A DNA stretch of 64,000 bases from contig NZ_JACJRQ010000027.1 in the NCBI RefSeq assembly GCF_014697355.1, positions 1-64,000 of the forward strand. The letters run 5' to 3'. Shown one piece after another: positions 25,342 through 35,800 of this stretch (position 1 is the stretch's first letter; the number at the start of each line of letters is the position of its first letter). The translations under genes and the position numbers were made by a program. Source of the stretch: Nostoc calcicola FACHB-3891. GTDB lineage: Bacteria > Cyanobacteriota > Cyanobacteriia > Cyanobacteriales > Nostocaceae. The notes beneath the pieces were generated by a model that saw only the letters and a list, made by a program, of their open reading frames with translations, was not told the DNA's origin and did not search any database.

Positions 25342-28300
25342 ATGAAGAAATTATTAGAACAACTAGAATCAATTCAAGCAATTGTAGATACTGTTAGCCC
25401 ATCACAAATTGAAAACGAACCTGAAAGTGTAGCTCGTGATTATGAATTATATGCTGACAGCTACGACCCCCTTGAACAAGTTAAAAAGCTTCGAGACCGT
25501 TTAATTGATGAAATTGGTAAGGGAAAGTCTGTCAATGGCTATCTAAGTGCCGATTATGGCTATGGTAAAACAGCAACGCTGATTTATTTTTGTTCTCAGT
25601 GCAGGCAGAATAAAATTGTAGCCGTGCCGCCTTTCAAATTTAAAGAATTAAGCAACTTAATGGTTGCCAGTTATAGCTGCATTAAAGCAACTTTAGAGCA
25701 ATTCTCTCCTGCTCTTGTTCCTGAAATTGAGGCATTATATTCCCAGTACGGACTAAAGTCTCAACAAGAACAAGCCGCAGAAATAGCCCGTAAGTATACA
25801 GTATCTGAAAGCAAAGCACTCAAAATTATCCAAGAATTAAAAATTGATACTACCAGTACTGATAACGTTCTTAATTTTTGGCGAGGTAGCGTTTCTATTC
25901 TGCAAAAAGCAGGTTTTAAGGGTTTAGCAATATTTGCTGACGAATGCCAAGAATTCCTGCGAACTGAAGAAGGATCTAATGTTCGTATCCAAATTTTGAG
26001 CGATTTAGTCAAAGGAATGAGGGCTTTAGGTTCTACACCTGTTGCACTCATTCTGGGAATGCCTACTACACCCACCGAATCAGCAATTGAGGAACAGGCT
26101 GGTGATATTATCCACCGGATGCAGGAACAGAAAATATCGCTGCGATTAACTGATGCTTATAAATCTGATTTTCCGGCGAATCTTTGGGCTTTTTTATGTG
26201 ATACATTTTCGCCTGAAGATAGGTTGCAGGGAAACCAGTTAGTAGATTCAGCAACATTAGAAAGCCTTGGACAGTTGTGTGAGCGTAAAGACTTGGGGAA
26301 CGGCCCTCGCACCGTCATCGAAGTTTTTAAACGCATAGTAACTTTTGCTAAAGAAAGAAAAAATCCTTATACTCCTATTGATTTGATTCAAGATTATCTT
26401 GAAGGACGGGTGCAGTTATACGGTACCCAACAGCACAAAATTAGCGATGCTATTAACAAATTTGAGCCACTGATTTCTGCTAAAAAACATCCCAAAGGAA
26501 GAGAAATAATTAAGCTTCTCGCTAGTTTTCCATCGGGTGTGACCGCAAGTGTAGCTGAGAAATTCGGACTGTTAAAGAGTTTAAAAAAACTGGCTGAAGA
26601 TGACGATTTTTACGGTTCATATATTATACAGCCAACCGAACATAGCTTTGCTTTGGTTGCTCTTCTTCGGACAACGCCTCCTACAGCCATTGATAAAATT
26701 CTTGGCTCATTTCGTCGCAGTTGGTTTGGAGAATGGAATGATGCTAAAAAAGCAGAGATAGCAACAAAGATTTTCCGCAGAGAAATTCTTACCTTACTGT
26801 TCCCAATGTCTCGCTCCGGCCAGAGAGCCAATTGGAATTGGCGGTATCAAGGTGAATGGAAGGAGGATAGATTTGGTTTTTTTAATTTTTTAAACGGCTG
26901 TTTTGAGAGATACAATTTAGAATTCCCTAACCGTTCTCTAGTTATTAGTGTTGGCGATGAAGATTCTGATTTGATGAGATTTAGCCCACCAGAAGAAACC
27001 CATTTAGACTGGCGATTTTACTTGAGTTATGGGCAGAATATAGCTAATCTTTCACAAAGATTAATTGCGATTGCCGGGACAGGCCAAGTAGATTTTCACA
27101 TTCAGTTAGGTCGAAGATTTGAAAAGGGGTATCCCGCTGCTTTTGGTTTACTCCGTAAAGTCATGGTTGCTGAACAGTGTTCAGCTTGTACGCTGCTGAA
27201 TTTATCTGACTATATTCAAAAATGGCTCTCTGACAACCCTGAAGTTAGCAAAGCAGATAGAGAGAGATTAGAACACCACCGCCAGGAATGTCACTCTTTT
27301 GCTCTGCGGCTCCTGTTCCCAGCCATTGCATCGGAAACATGGCAAATTATTGGTATAGATACAGTTAATGGTTCAGAAACAAAACTGATAGAGTCTGTAT
27401 TTTATCAAAAGTGTAAAACGCTGTTTCCTAATTATCAAGCTTTTGCCACTAATCTGAATCCTACACTTGTTAAATACAAGACAATACTTGAGAAAGTTTC
27501 ATTATCTGTTCGCAGAGGTCGCCAGATGTATTTAACCTCAAAGGAAGACTTTGAAAAAGTATTTGAGACTGGTGGTTCTGGTCTGCCTAGCCTGTTGACA
27601 ATTTTCAAACAACATGGGTTGATTAGCGAATTTAAAATTGCTGGTAAGAAAACAGAAAATTCTCAAGCTCAATTTGCGGCTCATCCTCTCGAATCCTTTA
27701 TTCAAAACAAACTGAAATCACGAGAGGAATTTGAGAATGTGCAAAGTCAGGAAATTATTAGAGAATTAAATTATTTCGAGCTATGGAAACAGGTCAAAAA
27801 ACTTGGATATCTTCAAGAAGAGTTTGAAGAAGCACTAGAATGGTTACAACGCCGTCGCTATGTAGAATGGGAGCGACAAAAGGGCATTATTCGCGCTTGT
27901 GTGGCAGAACTAGACCCTAACGATTTGAAAGGTCAGTTAATTGAACTTCGCACTCAGGTGTCTTCAGTACTAGCAAATTTTGATGAGCAGCTCTTACAAG
28001 AGATTGCTAACGAACTTCATGAAGCAGAAAGAACTCTTTCTTCAGTAGCAACTTCACCAGGAAGTTTGAAGACACCTGAATATATACAACTCACGTTAGA
28101 GCAAGAATTTGATGGCGTAAAAGCTACACAGGAATTTGCTAACTATACTGATGAGATAATGCTTGATGGAATTCAAAGAACAATACAAGACCTCAGCGAT
28201 CGCCTTGAAGAGTTTTTCCATGAAAAACGTCATAAACTACAAAAAGAACTTAGTGAAAATAAGCTAAATTTAGAAAATTTCACACTCAAATTGAAGGCTT

Positions 28301-29346
28301 CTAAAATTAGTCAGCCTATTCTTGGTACGAGTAGTTTAGAAGAATGTCTTAATGACTATCGCAAAACTTTAGAGAAACAAGTTTTACAGCTAGATCAAGA
28401 TTGTCATAAGTTAGCTTGTTCGCTTGTATTAGAAGAACTAGAAATTTTGAAATTGAATAATCAACTCAATCGCTGTCACCAGTTTTTGCAGACTAATGCA
28501 AGTATTAAAAGGAGGCTAGAGGATTTAGTAGATGGTCTGGAAGAGTGGCGAATTATTATGGCCATTGCTGATAATTTACGCAACAGTCTAAGTAATGATT
28601 CAGAACATCTAGTGCGTTATAACGATGAGTTTGTTGACAGAGTAGTAGAACATTTTAGCCGTTATGGAGTGGATAGTTTTAGAGAATATGAACTACTAGA
28701 AAAACCATTATTGGAAATTCAAGAACAGATTAAAGGTGAAAGGCGATCGCGTCGAGAGGCGTTTGAACAATCGCTGAATCAATACCAAACTTTGTTAAAT
28801 CAAATTATTTCAGCAAATAGCTATTTGAAAAATCGATGCAAGTATGATGACGAAGACAGTGAAGGCTCTTATGAAGTTTTAAAACAAATATTTTTGGAAA
28901 AACTTCTTCAGGAGTGTGGTAATCAGATTTCAAATTGGGAGCAAATAGAAAAAGATTTATACTTTATTGCCCAAAACCGCGAACAGGATGTAACTGAGCT
29001 TTTGAAACAAGTCAGCAATTTCAAAATCCAACTCCTATCTGAAAAGGAATCATTACGATCAGCGAGTTATGACTTAGAAAACCTTGAAAATCAGGTTCAT
29101 CAACTCAAATTTATTATTGAGCAAGGTATAGGTTTTTGTGAGGAAGTGAGAAAAATTAAAAATCAAAAGTATGAAAATATTGTAGAAGAAGAAAGACAGC
29201 TTTTAAATATTATTAGTAACGTTGAAAGTGATCTAACAATTAGCCAAGTTTGTCAACGGTTGCCAAATAATCAGGATGTATGGAAACTATTAAGGGCTTT
29301 GTATAATAAGGGTTACTTAGAAATTACGCTCCATCAGCGAGATTAA
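25342..29346 (+). CDS. Giant P-loop ATPase with long coiled coils (DpdH-like)
   Basis: 1334 residues. Walker A is ADYGYGKT (70-77) and Walker B is LAIFADECQEF (D200, E201), giving an AAA/STAND-like NTPase in the first 450 residues. The region after about 900 is rich in heptads (repeated Leu/Glu/Lys/Gln) and predicts long coiled coils to about 1290, followed by a short winged-helix-like tail (ISQVCQRLPNNQDVWKLLRA). This plan resembles DpdH and SMC-like or BREX-type ATPases that scan DNA. It lies 51 bases after the 277-residue gene and 117 before the next, so is probably one operon. No nuclease motif was seen in it. Confidence 0.75.
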   Translation: MKKLLEQLESIQAIVDTVSPSQIENEPESVARDYELYADSYDPLEQVKKLRDRLIDEIGKGKSVNGYLSADYGYGKTATLIYFCSQCRQNKIVAVPPFKFKELSNLMVASYSCIKATLEQFSPALVPEIEALYSQYGLKSQQEQAAEIARKYTVSESKALKIIQELKIDTTSTDNVLNFWRGSVSILQKAGFKGLAIFADECQEFLRTEEGSNVRIQILSDLVKGMRALGSTPVALILGMPTTPTESAIEEQAGDIIHRMQEQKISLRLTDAYKSDFPANLWAFLCDTFSPEDRLQGNQLVDSATLESLGQLCERKDLGNGPRTVIEVFKRIVTFAKERKNPYTPIDLIQDYLEGRVQLYGTQQHKISDAINKFEPLISAKKHPKGREIIKLLASFPSGVTASVAEKFGLLKSLKKLAEDDDFYGSYIIQPTEHSFALVALLRTTPPTAIDKILGSFRRSWFGEWNDAKKAEIATKIFRREILTLLFPMSRSGQRANWNWRYQGEWKEDRFGFFNFLNGCFERYNLEFPNRSLVISVGDEDSDLMRFSPPEETHLDWRFYLSYGQNIANLSQRLIAIAGTGQVDFHIQLGRRFEKGYPAAFGLLRKVMVAEQCSACTLLNLSDYIQKWLSDNPEVSKADRERLEHHRQECHSFALRLLFPAIASETWQIIGIDTVNGSETKLIESVFYQKCKTLFPNYQAFATNLNPTLVKYKTILEKVSLSVRRGRQMYLTSKEDFEKVFETGGSGLPSLLTIFKQHGLISEFKIAGKKTENSQAQFAAHPLESFIQNKLKSREEFENVQSQEIIRELNYFELWKQVKKLGYLQEEFEEALEWLQRRRYVEWERQKGIIRACVAELDPNDLKGQLIELRTQVSSVLANFDEQLLQEIANELHEAERTLSSVATSPGSLKTPEYIQLTLEQEFDGVKATQEFANYTDEIMLDGIQRTIQDLSDRLEEFFHEKRHKLQKELSENKLNLENFTLKLKASKISQPILGTSSLEECLNDYRKTLEKQVLQLDQDCHKLACSLVLEELEILKLNNQLNRCHQFLQTNASIKRRLEDLVDGLEEWRIIMAIADNLRNSLSNDSEHLVRYNDEFVDRVVEHFSRYGVDSFREYELLEKPLLEIQEQIKGERRSRREAFEQSLNQYQTLLNQIISANSYLKNRCKYDDEDSEGSYEVLKQIFLEKLLQECGNQISNWEQIEKDLYFIAQNREQDVTELLKQVSNFKIQLLSEKESLRSASYDLENLENQVHQLKFIIEQGIGFCEEVRKIKNQKYENIVEEERQLLNIISNVESDLTISQVCQRLPNNQDVWKLLRALYNKGYLEITLHQRD

Positions 29347-29462
29347 TCTTTCTTCTGAAAGTGGTAGTATTTTGCATAATTAAGCCGAACTAACGTAACA
29401 CTTCTACTAACTAATAAGCAATAAAATAGAATAAACTTTATGCTGTTCAGCTTAAAACTACT

Positions 29463-30326
29463 ATGTCCAAGATAATCCCAGTTTTTCATTTACCCAAGGA
29501 GTATCCAGAGGACATGAGGATACTGACACAGGGGCTTGTAGCTAATAATGGCCAGACTTTAAAGGCTGTTTTGACATGGTTTGAAGGTAAGCTAGTCACT
29601 CATAAGGCGCATAAAGGAAAGCCAGCAGGAACAAGTATGTCTGCTACAACTATAAAAAACTATTTAGCTGGTTTTTATGCTCTTGATCTGTATATAGCAG
29701 ATGGCCATATCTATTCAGAAACAAAGACTGAAAAGACCAGAGCTTCAATTTCTGTTCAGTCAAAAATCCAAGTTATCAAACCTTTAGAAAAGTTGGCTCA
29801 TAATTCGCCCTCTATTGAAGTATTTAATGAAAATTTAACTCAGATTTGTTCTCAGTATTCCCAACTTGTTAGAGATTACACTAACGCTAGATTTAAACTT
29901 CATGAAACACACCAATTATCTGACAATCCAGAACCATCAGTAATTCAAAAATTATTAATACAACACTGTGGCTACAGTTATGTTGGTAATCCAGGGGTAG
30001 GTTATCTCGATCTGTTTTATAGGGACAAAATCCAAATTGACGATTATTTAAACCTTTTAGACTTTATTTTAATAAATTACCGCGATATTGCCCACAAAAG
30101 TCTTGGCCTAGTGCCAGTTGCTCAAATTCGTGATAAAATCGTTAGCCAAGTATCGGACTATACAGAAGAAGACCTGAAAAAACATTTGATCCAGTTGCAG
30201 CTGACTCACCGAATCGAGTTAAGAACAACTAAATCTCAGCTTGCCCGTAATATGGGAATTGAGTTAATTGATATTCGAGGAGTTAAGTATGGATTTATCA
30301 AACTTTTAGAACCTATGGCTGTTTAA
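29463..30326 (+). CDS. Unrecognised cargo protein with probable winged helix
   Basis: 287 residues. The first 110 are polar with a helix-turn-helix flavour (SMSATTIKNYLAGFYALDLY). The C-terminal 80 (LVPVAQIRDKIVSQVSDYTE, then EEDLKKHLIQLQLTHRIELRT and IRGVKYGFIKLLEP) read as a winged helix with a closing beta wing. No enzyme motif is visible. Only 2 bases separate its stop from the following ATPase start, so the two are translationally coupled and likely form a complex, with this protein as the DNA-binding or regulatory part. Confidence 0.55.
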   Translation: MSKIIPVFHLPKEYPEDMRILTQGLVANNGQTLKAVLTWFEGKLVTHKAHKGKPAGTSMSATTIKNYLAGFYALDLYIADGHIYSETKTEKTRASISVQSKIQVIKPLEKLAHNSPSIEVFNENLTQICSQYSQLVRDYTNARFKLHETHQLSDNPEPSVIQKLLIQHCGYSYVGNPGVGYLDLFYRDKIQIDDYLNLLDFILINYRDIAHKSLGLVPVAQIRDKIVSQVSDYTEEDLKKHLIQLQLTHRIELRTTKSQLARNMGIELIDIRGVKYGFIKLLEPMAV

Positions 30327-30328
30327 CT

Positions 30329-31597
30329 ATGCCCTACCAAGATGTTACGGGAAATCCTATAGCACCTGCTCTAAATCCCTATGTCGCTTCTGGCTCTGCT
30401 ATGTCAGTATTAGAGCAGCAATATAATTTTCCAATAGTTCATACAAACTTTATTAAAGAAATCTTGGAAGAGGTCAGGCAATTCCTCAAAATCAAGAAAT
30501 CAATTAAACTATTTTTTGTTGGAGATTATGGCTATGGCAAGACAACTTTATTAAATCTTATAGCTAAAGAATTTCGTGAAAAAACTGGAATTTGCATACC
30601 TGTTAAATTCTCTGAGATAGTTACGCCAGTTGCTGCTTCTAGTCAGCCTGATAAGCACTTTGAGAGTCTTTTGGGAGCTATCTTAACCAAGATTTATAAT
30701 GTTTTGGTTCAAGAAGGATATTTGACTAAACAAGATGAGGCACTATTCGATCAGATAGAGTTTATCGACCTATTCGACGTTTTTTTTGAAATGTTGAATC
30801 GAACACAGAAGCAAAATATATTAATTGCTTTTGATGAAGTAGAACTCCTCTTTTCCAATCTTGAACTAAAATTATCATATTTTATGACTTTTTTGCATGG
30901 GTTGTCAGAGAAATTTTCAACCCGCCCTGGTTGGGGATTGTGTATAAGTGTCACTCAAGAATATTATATTCAAATAATTTCAGAGGCTAAACAGTTACAA
31001 GAAGCTAGGTTTAATTTTAAAATTATCACTCCTTTATCTTTAACAGAAGTAAAAGAATATATAGAAACAAAGAATAGTGCAGTTACTTTGAGAACTACTA
31101 ATAAAATTTATCCTTTTGAAGAGGAGGTGGTTGATTTTATTACAGTAGTTTCTGGAGGAGTTCCAAGATATGTAGAAACTATTAGCTACTTGCTCTGGGC
31201 AGAAGCAGAACCCAGCTACACATCGGTTAGCATTGAAACTGCTAGGAGAATTTTCAGTAGTGCTTATCGAGTTTACGCATCATCGTATTTTTTGGATTTA
31301 AGGAACAGTTTCAATCTTTCAGAAGAAGCTGAAGCTTTTTTGAATATTCTCTTTTTTAGCGGTGGTAGAAGACAGTCAGTTCCAGAACTTGTAAGGTTGA
31401 AAGATGATTGTTCAATTTCATATTTTTATAGACTGTCCGACGAACAAGCTAATTCTAGACTTAGAAAAGCAGCTACGGAACTTAGAGATAAATTAGGGAC
31501 ACAGTATTTAGAAGTATTTGGACAAAAACCATATAGGTACACTCTCACTAGCTTAGTTTTTCAATATATCTTTAGTGCGCGTGAAATAATTTCATAA
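30329..31597 (+). CDS. P-loop ATPase of the cargo operon
   Basis: 422 residues. Walker A is GDYGYGKT (65-72), the same unusual D-Y-G-Y-G-K-T form as in the 1334-residue ATPase; Walker B is ILIAFDEVELLF (D169, E170). The C-terminal third is helical with a probable winged helix near SRLRKAATELRDKLGTQYLE. It belongs to the AAA/ORC-like ATPases that sit in defence systems next to a DNA-binding partner and an effector. It is 2 bases after the winged-helix gene and 18 bases before the PRTase-like gene, forming a tight trio. Confidence 0.75.
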   Translation: MPYQDVTGNPIAPALNPYVASGSAMSVLEQQYNFPIVHTNFIKEILEEVRQFLKIKKSIKLFFVGDYGYGKTTLLNLIAKEFREKTGICIPVKFSEIVTPVAASSQPDKHFESLLGAILTKIYNVLVQEGYLTKQDEALFDQIEFIDLFDVFFEMLNRTQKQNILIAFDEVELLFSNLELKLSYFMTFLHGLSEKFSTRPGWGLCISVTQEYYIQIISEAKQLQEARFNFKIITPLSLTEVKEYIETKNSAVTLRTTNKIYPFEEEVVDFITVVSGGVPRYVETISYLLWAEAEPSYTSVSIETARRIFSSAYRVYASSYFLDLRNSFNLSEEAEAFLNILFFSGGRRQSVPELVRLKDDCSISYFYRLSDEQANSRLRKAATELRDKLGTQYLEVFGQKPYRYTLTSLVFQYIFSAREIIS

Positions 31598-31615
31598 CAG
31601 AGGTGTCGAATATAT

Positions 31616-32746
31616 ATGACTCAAAAAGACTCTAATGATTTCCTCAATTTGGATAAAAAAAGTATAGCAAATGAAATCCAGTTATTGCGAAGAAAATTGT
31701 TAGAAATTATAACTCCATATAGAAAACCTGTTTCCTCTATTTTGCCTGAAAGAAGAGACGTAGATGAAAAAGAAATCTATGATATTTATCACATAGATGC
31801 TATTGCTGAAAAGCTGAGAGACGCTCCGGGAAATATATCTACTAACACAATACGTGAATGGTTGAATCAATTTGATACATTGATTGAAAAGAATATAGCC
31901 TATTTGCTTTTGACAGAAATTCAATTTTTTTCAGAATATAGTATTAAGTTAGCTGTGAGAAATCTACGAGATAAACTTCTAGATTTTCTCATTGAGCAAG
32001 AACATTTAAGTGGAGTATTCCATTCTCTTGAAAACCCAGCAACAAAAACTGAAATACAATTTAAAAGGTGGTTGCGTAATAAAGTTATCCGGTATGCTTG
32101 GCTTCCTCAACCGCAAACAACAGGTGTTGAAAGCCAGCATGGACTTTGGGACTATTATGAAATTCATGCTCTTACTGGTTCTGAAACTTCTTGCCCTCCT
32201 GCTAGTAAACCTAGACTCCTAAAAGATTATTTTGAAAATCCTTGGTACAACGATCCTGAAAATCTAAAACCGGAGAATACTGTCTTTGTTTTTATGGATT
32301 ACATAAATGGAACTGGGAGACAATTGTCCAAATGTGTTAGCCTCATCAACGATCTGTTGGAACAGTCCCCTCAATGGAAAAAGTCATTTTTTATTTTTAT
32401 GTATATTGCTCAATCAAAGGTTTTTAACAAAGAAAACGTAAGTTTATCAGCAGAAACCTGGCAGACAATTTACCATGAGCCAGTCTTTTCCTATAAAGAT
32501 TCAAAAATTCTGCAAATTCTATCTAGTCATAAAATATCAGAAATAGAATATGAAAATTTTGTCAATAAATATTGTCAACGCACTGGAAGCACATCTTTAG
32601 GATATCTCGACTCTGGCTCTCTAACTTGCTTTTACCGTAGTTGCCCTAACAATACCTTGACATTTTTTTGGAAATCTTCTGCTGACTGGACAGCAATTTT
32701 TGACCACAGCCAGACTCCAAACGCAACACGCTATGGAAAACGCTAA
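31616..32746 (+). CDS. PRTase-like protein (PRTase-CE conflict-system family)
   Basis: 376 residues, with AGAGGTG about 9 bases before the ATG. VFVFMDYINGTGRQ (residues 223-236) is the PRPP/ribose-5-phosphate binding loop of phosphoribosyltransferases, with one acidic residue (D228) where classical enzymes have two. The C-terminal pattern GYLDSGSLTCFYRSCPNNTL, then FFWKSSADWTAIF, matches the ending I associate with PRTase-CE proteins described from conflict systems. The N-terminal 130 residues are helical and unrecognised. It may act as an effector altering a nucleotide or base, or use PRPP as a signal. Last gene of the plus-strand operon, convergent with the helicase. Confidence 0.7.
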   Translation: MTQKDSNDFLNLDKKSIANEIQLLRRKLLEIITPYRKPVSSILPERRDVDEKEIYDIYHIDAIAEKLRDAPGNISTNTIREWLNQFDTLIEKNIAYLLLTEIQFFSEYSIKLAVRNLRDKLLDFLIEQEHLSGVFHSLENPATKTEIQFKRWLRNKVIRYAWLPQPQTTGVESQHGLWDYYEIHALTGSETSCPPASKPRLLKDYFENPWYNDPENLKPENTVFVFMDYINGTGRQLSKCVSLINDLLEQSPQWKKSFFIFMYIAQSKVFNKENVSLSAETWQTIYHEPVFSYKDSKILQILSSHKISEIEYENFVNKYCQRTGSTSLGYLDSGSLTCFYRSCPNNTLTFFWKSSADWTAIFDHSQTPNATRYGKR

Positions 32747-32855
32747 ATTCCATCATGATGGTTTGGAGCCAAGTAGATTAAAAATTTTAACGCTGTATGT
32801 CTCTTCAACCTACATCTCTTCTTCTCAAACTTCACTTGTTGCTCATAAACTACTT

Positions 32856-35800
32856 TTAAGCATAATCCGCAGGACGGCGCAAAATCTTAAACGGATTGCC
32901 AGATATTACGTCATAACCCGTATATTGTTGTTTTGCCATTTCCTCAACCTCTATCCACTCAGGATGCTCGTCAGTCCACAATGGATGTCGCAAAATCAAT
33001 ACCTTTGCCAACTTCCCACTGCGAATGTAACCACGCAAACTGCCAAACTGTACCTGTGAAGTGTACCCCAGACGTGCCAAGGTAGCAGGAATTGGTGCTT
33101 TTGTCCCTAAAATTAGATTCTTCCAAGGATTAAGACAGCCATTCCAAGATGATTCAAGGTCAATTAAAGCCCCACTTGATGACGCTATCCTTGCCATATC
33201 TAACGCTAACCGCCAATCCAAAAGACCATGATAGGACAAATTGTAAAAATCTCGCAGGCATAAATTGCAAGAGGTATCACATTCGCTTTCATGGTCAGGA
33301 GACATCCACTTGGCGGCGATACTACCGGGATGGGTTGGTTCTGCCATCATGATTAATCTGCTAAACTGGGCAACATCAGCAAAAAACTGGGAATATCCTG
33401 CACCATTTTCTAGCTTGTCACATAAAAATGCCTGACCGATAGGTTGTCCAGTCACTTCATCTGGCAATACGCGCAACCCCGCTTCCAATTCCAAGGCATC
33501 CACATCCAACAGCGCACCCGCCGCAATTCTCAGCCAAAACGCGAAGGAATACCAACCTGCACGCCCCTCAACTGTCCTGGGATCGGCAAATACCCCAGAA
33601 GGCCACTGTTCAATATTCACTAGCAAAATATCCGTTACCCGCCGTGAAATCAAGGCCACGCGATAAGCAGTGCCAGAAAGGGAAACCGACCCATCTATAT
33701 TGACAGCGTAAGCTCCATTCTTCAATTCACTGTAAATTTTCGCGGCTTGAAAATCAAATCCTCCCTTACCTTCATCATCATTCACTGAGAGAATTTGGTC
33801 AGTTAGCGCCACCACAGAGCAGTTGCCCACACTGGCAGAGGCAACCCCTTTAGCATCTACACTCAACGAAGGACGAGTTGATCGCGGTTGCCACTCGAAC
33901 TGTCCGTCAAAATCTTGCGGTTCCAGATCGGTAAAAAATCCTTTGGGTTCGCGGACATCCAAAGGTATAAGAGATTCTTTGGAATGCTGACAAACTGGAC
34001 AGGTTTGCTTTTCAGGTTCACGTTTTCCTAATGCGGGTTGTGGCATCGCAGATAGGGACACAACTGCCTGACAGTGTTCGCAAACTCCGATGGGGTTGGC
34101 ATTTCCTTCAGGCAAAGGTGGGTAAAAACCATTCTCCGAACTGACAACTTTCCCAGCTGGCTTCAGCGCCACTACACCAACTGCTGTGTGAACGGCCTTA
34201 TCCTTAACTGTTTCCGAACCTGGTGCAAATTGACTTAGAGCAATATCTAAATCACGGTCAACAAGACCCTCTTCTGGAGGCCAGGGGAAAGACTGGCGCG
34301 GCCAACGCGTGTAAAGCACTCGCGTGCGTGTTGGGAAACCAAACATTGGCAGCTTCCCTCCGTTGGCAAGGCGTTCGCTCAAAGCATCCTGGGTGTAAGA
34401 TTGATTATCAGCAATCTCGGTGATTTCATCAACTAAGCGATCGCGCAAATAGTTTCGCATTTGATCTCGAAATGCCTCACCTGCTACACCCGCCCAAGGG
34501 GTTTCAAGACTTAGAGATGCCATAATGGAATTTATAGTCTCTTCATTCCTAGCATCTTGAAGCCAATCTCTAATTTCTGGCTCATAAGTTGACCATTCTT
34601 CAGCCGTGCCAAATTCCCCATGTACGTTATCCGTTTTACCGTTTTGGCTCAAAACTGGCTTATCAGCAAAAGCTTGACGCAATACCTCTTTAATTAACAC
34701 CCGTTTGTAGATTGTTTGGCTTCTCATATCCACATAGGGAGGCGGGGGCGGATCGCCTGTCATACTTTCAGGACGTTGGTAGTAAAAATCATCGTGGCTT
34801 CTCCCTCGGCAAAAAGTCACCGCTAGAGAAACCCCACTAGCCCGACGACCAGCCCGCCCGACTCGCTGCTGGTAATTAAAGCGTCGCGGCGGCATATTTG
34901 CCATCATCACCGCATTGAGGGCGCCGATATCAACTCCTGCTTCCATCGTGGTTGTCACACTTAACAAATCGACCCCGTAAATCTTCTTTTTGGCAAGTTC
35001 ATTAGCAATGAAAACTTCCTGAAACCAACGCTGTCTTTTTGGTCGTTCTGCTTTATCGGTTTGTCCCGTTAGTTCTTCGCAATTCATGCGAAACAGCTTG
35101 GCATCGGGTCTATCTGTTAATTCTGTGTAATAGTCAAAATCTGAAGTTAGCTGTGCAGGGACAACAGGTTGCAAAGACTCAGGATCTATGCCGACATTGT
35201 GCAAATAAAACGCATTGGTTTGCGGACACCTGTATACTCCCTGACTCAGTTCTCGAGGGACTAACGTTAATTTATCTGGGTTTAAAATCAGCCCATTAGA
35301 CGAAGAAATTCCCGCCCCTGACTGTAACAATTGCTGTTGCACTTCAACGTCAGTTACACCCCAATTTTGTATTGCAGCAAGATAGTCGAGGGAGTAACGC
35401 CGAAGCTGGTATTCTGTGCCTTGATAAATCCAAGAGCAATATTTGTACAAACTCCGCACGCCCAACTGACGGAGAACTGCTTCTGTGGCATTAATCAAAG
35501 CTAGTGGAGTGTTTTTGTCTGTTTGGTAACTCACCCAGCCTTGACCCAACGCTTCCAACGTTCTGGCAATATGGGGAAATAACGCATACATTAACTCTGC
35601 CATCAACAGAGCATCCAAGCGAGCAATATGCTGTCCTTGTTCTGCATTAGCATTAACTAACGGCAAAGGAACGGCGTTACTCCAGTCGTAGCAATTAAAC
35701 CAAAGATCCCAGAATTTATCTGCTGTTTTGTATCGCTTGGCTTTAAATTCAGAGCCACCGTGACAGATGCCCAGTTGTAATAAGTTATCGCGAATTGTAC

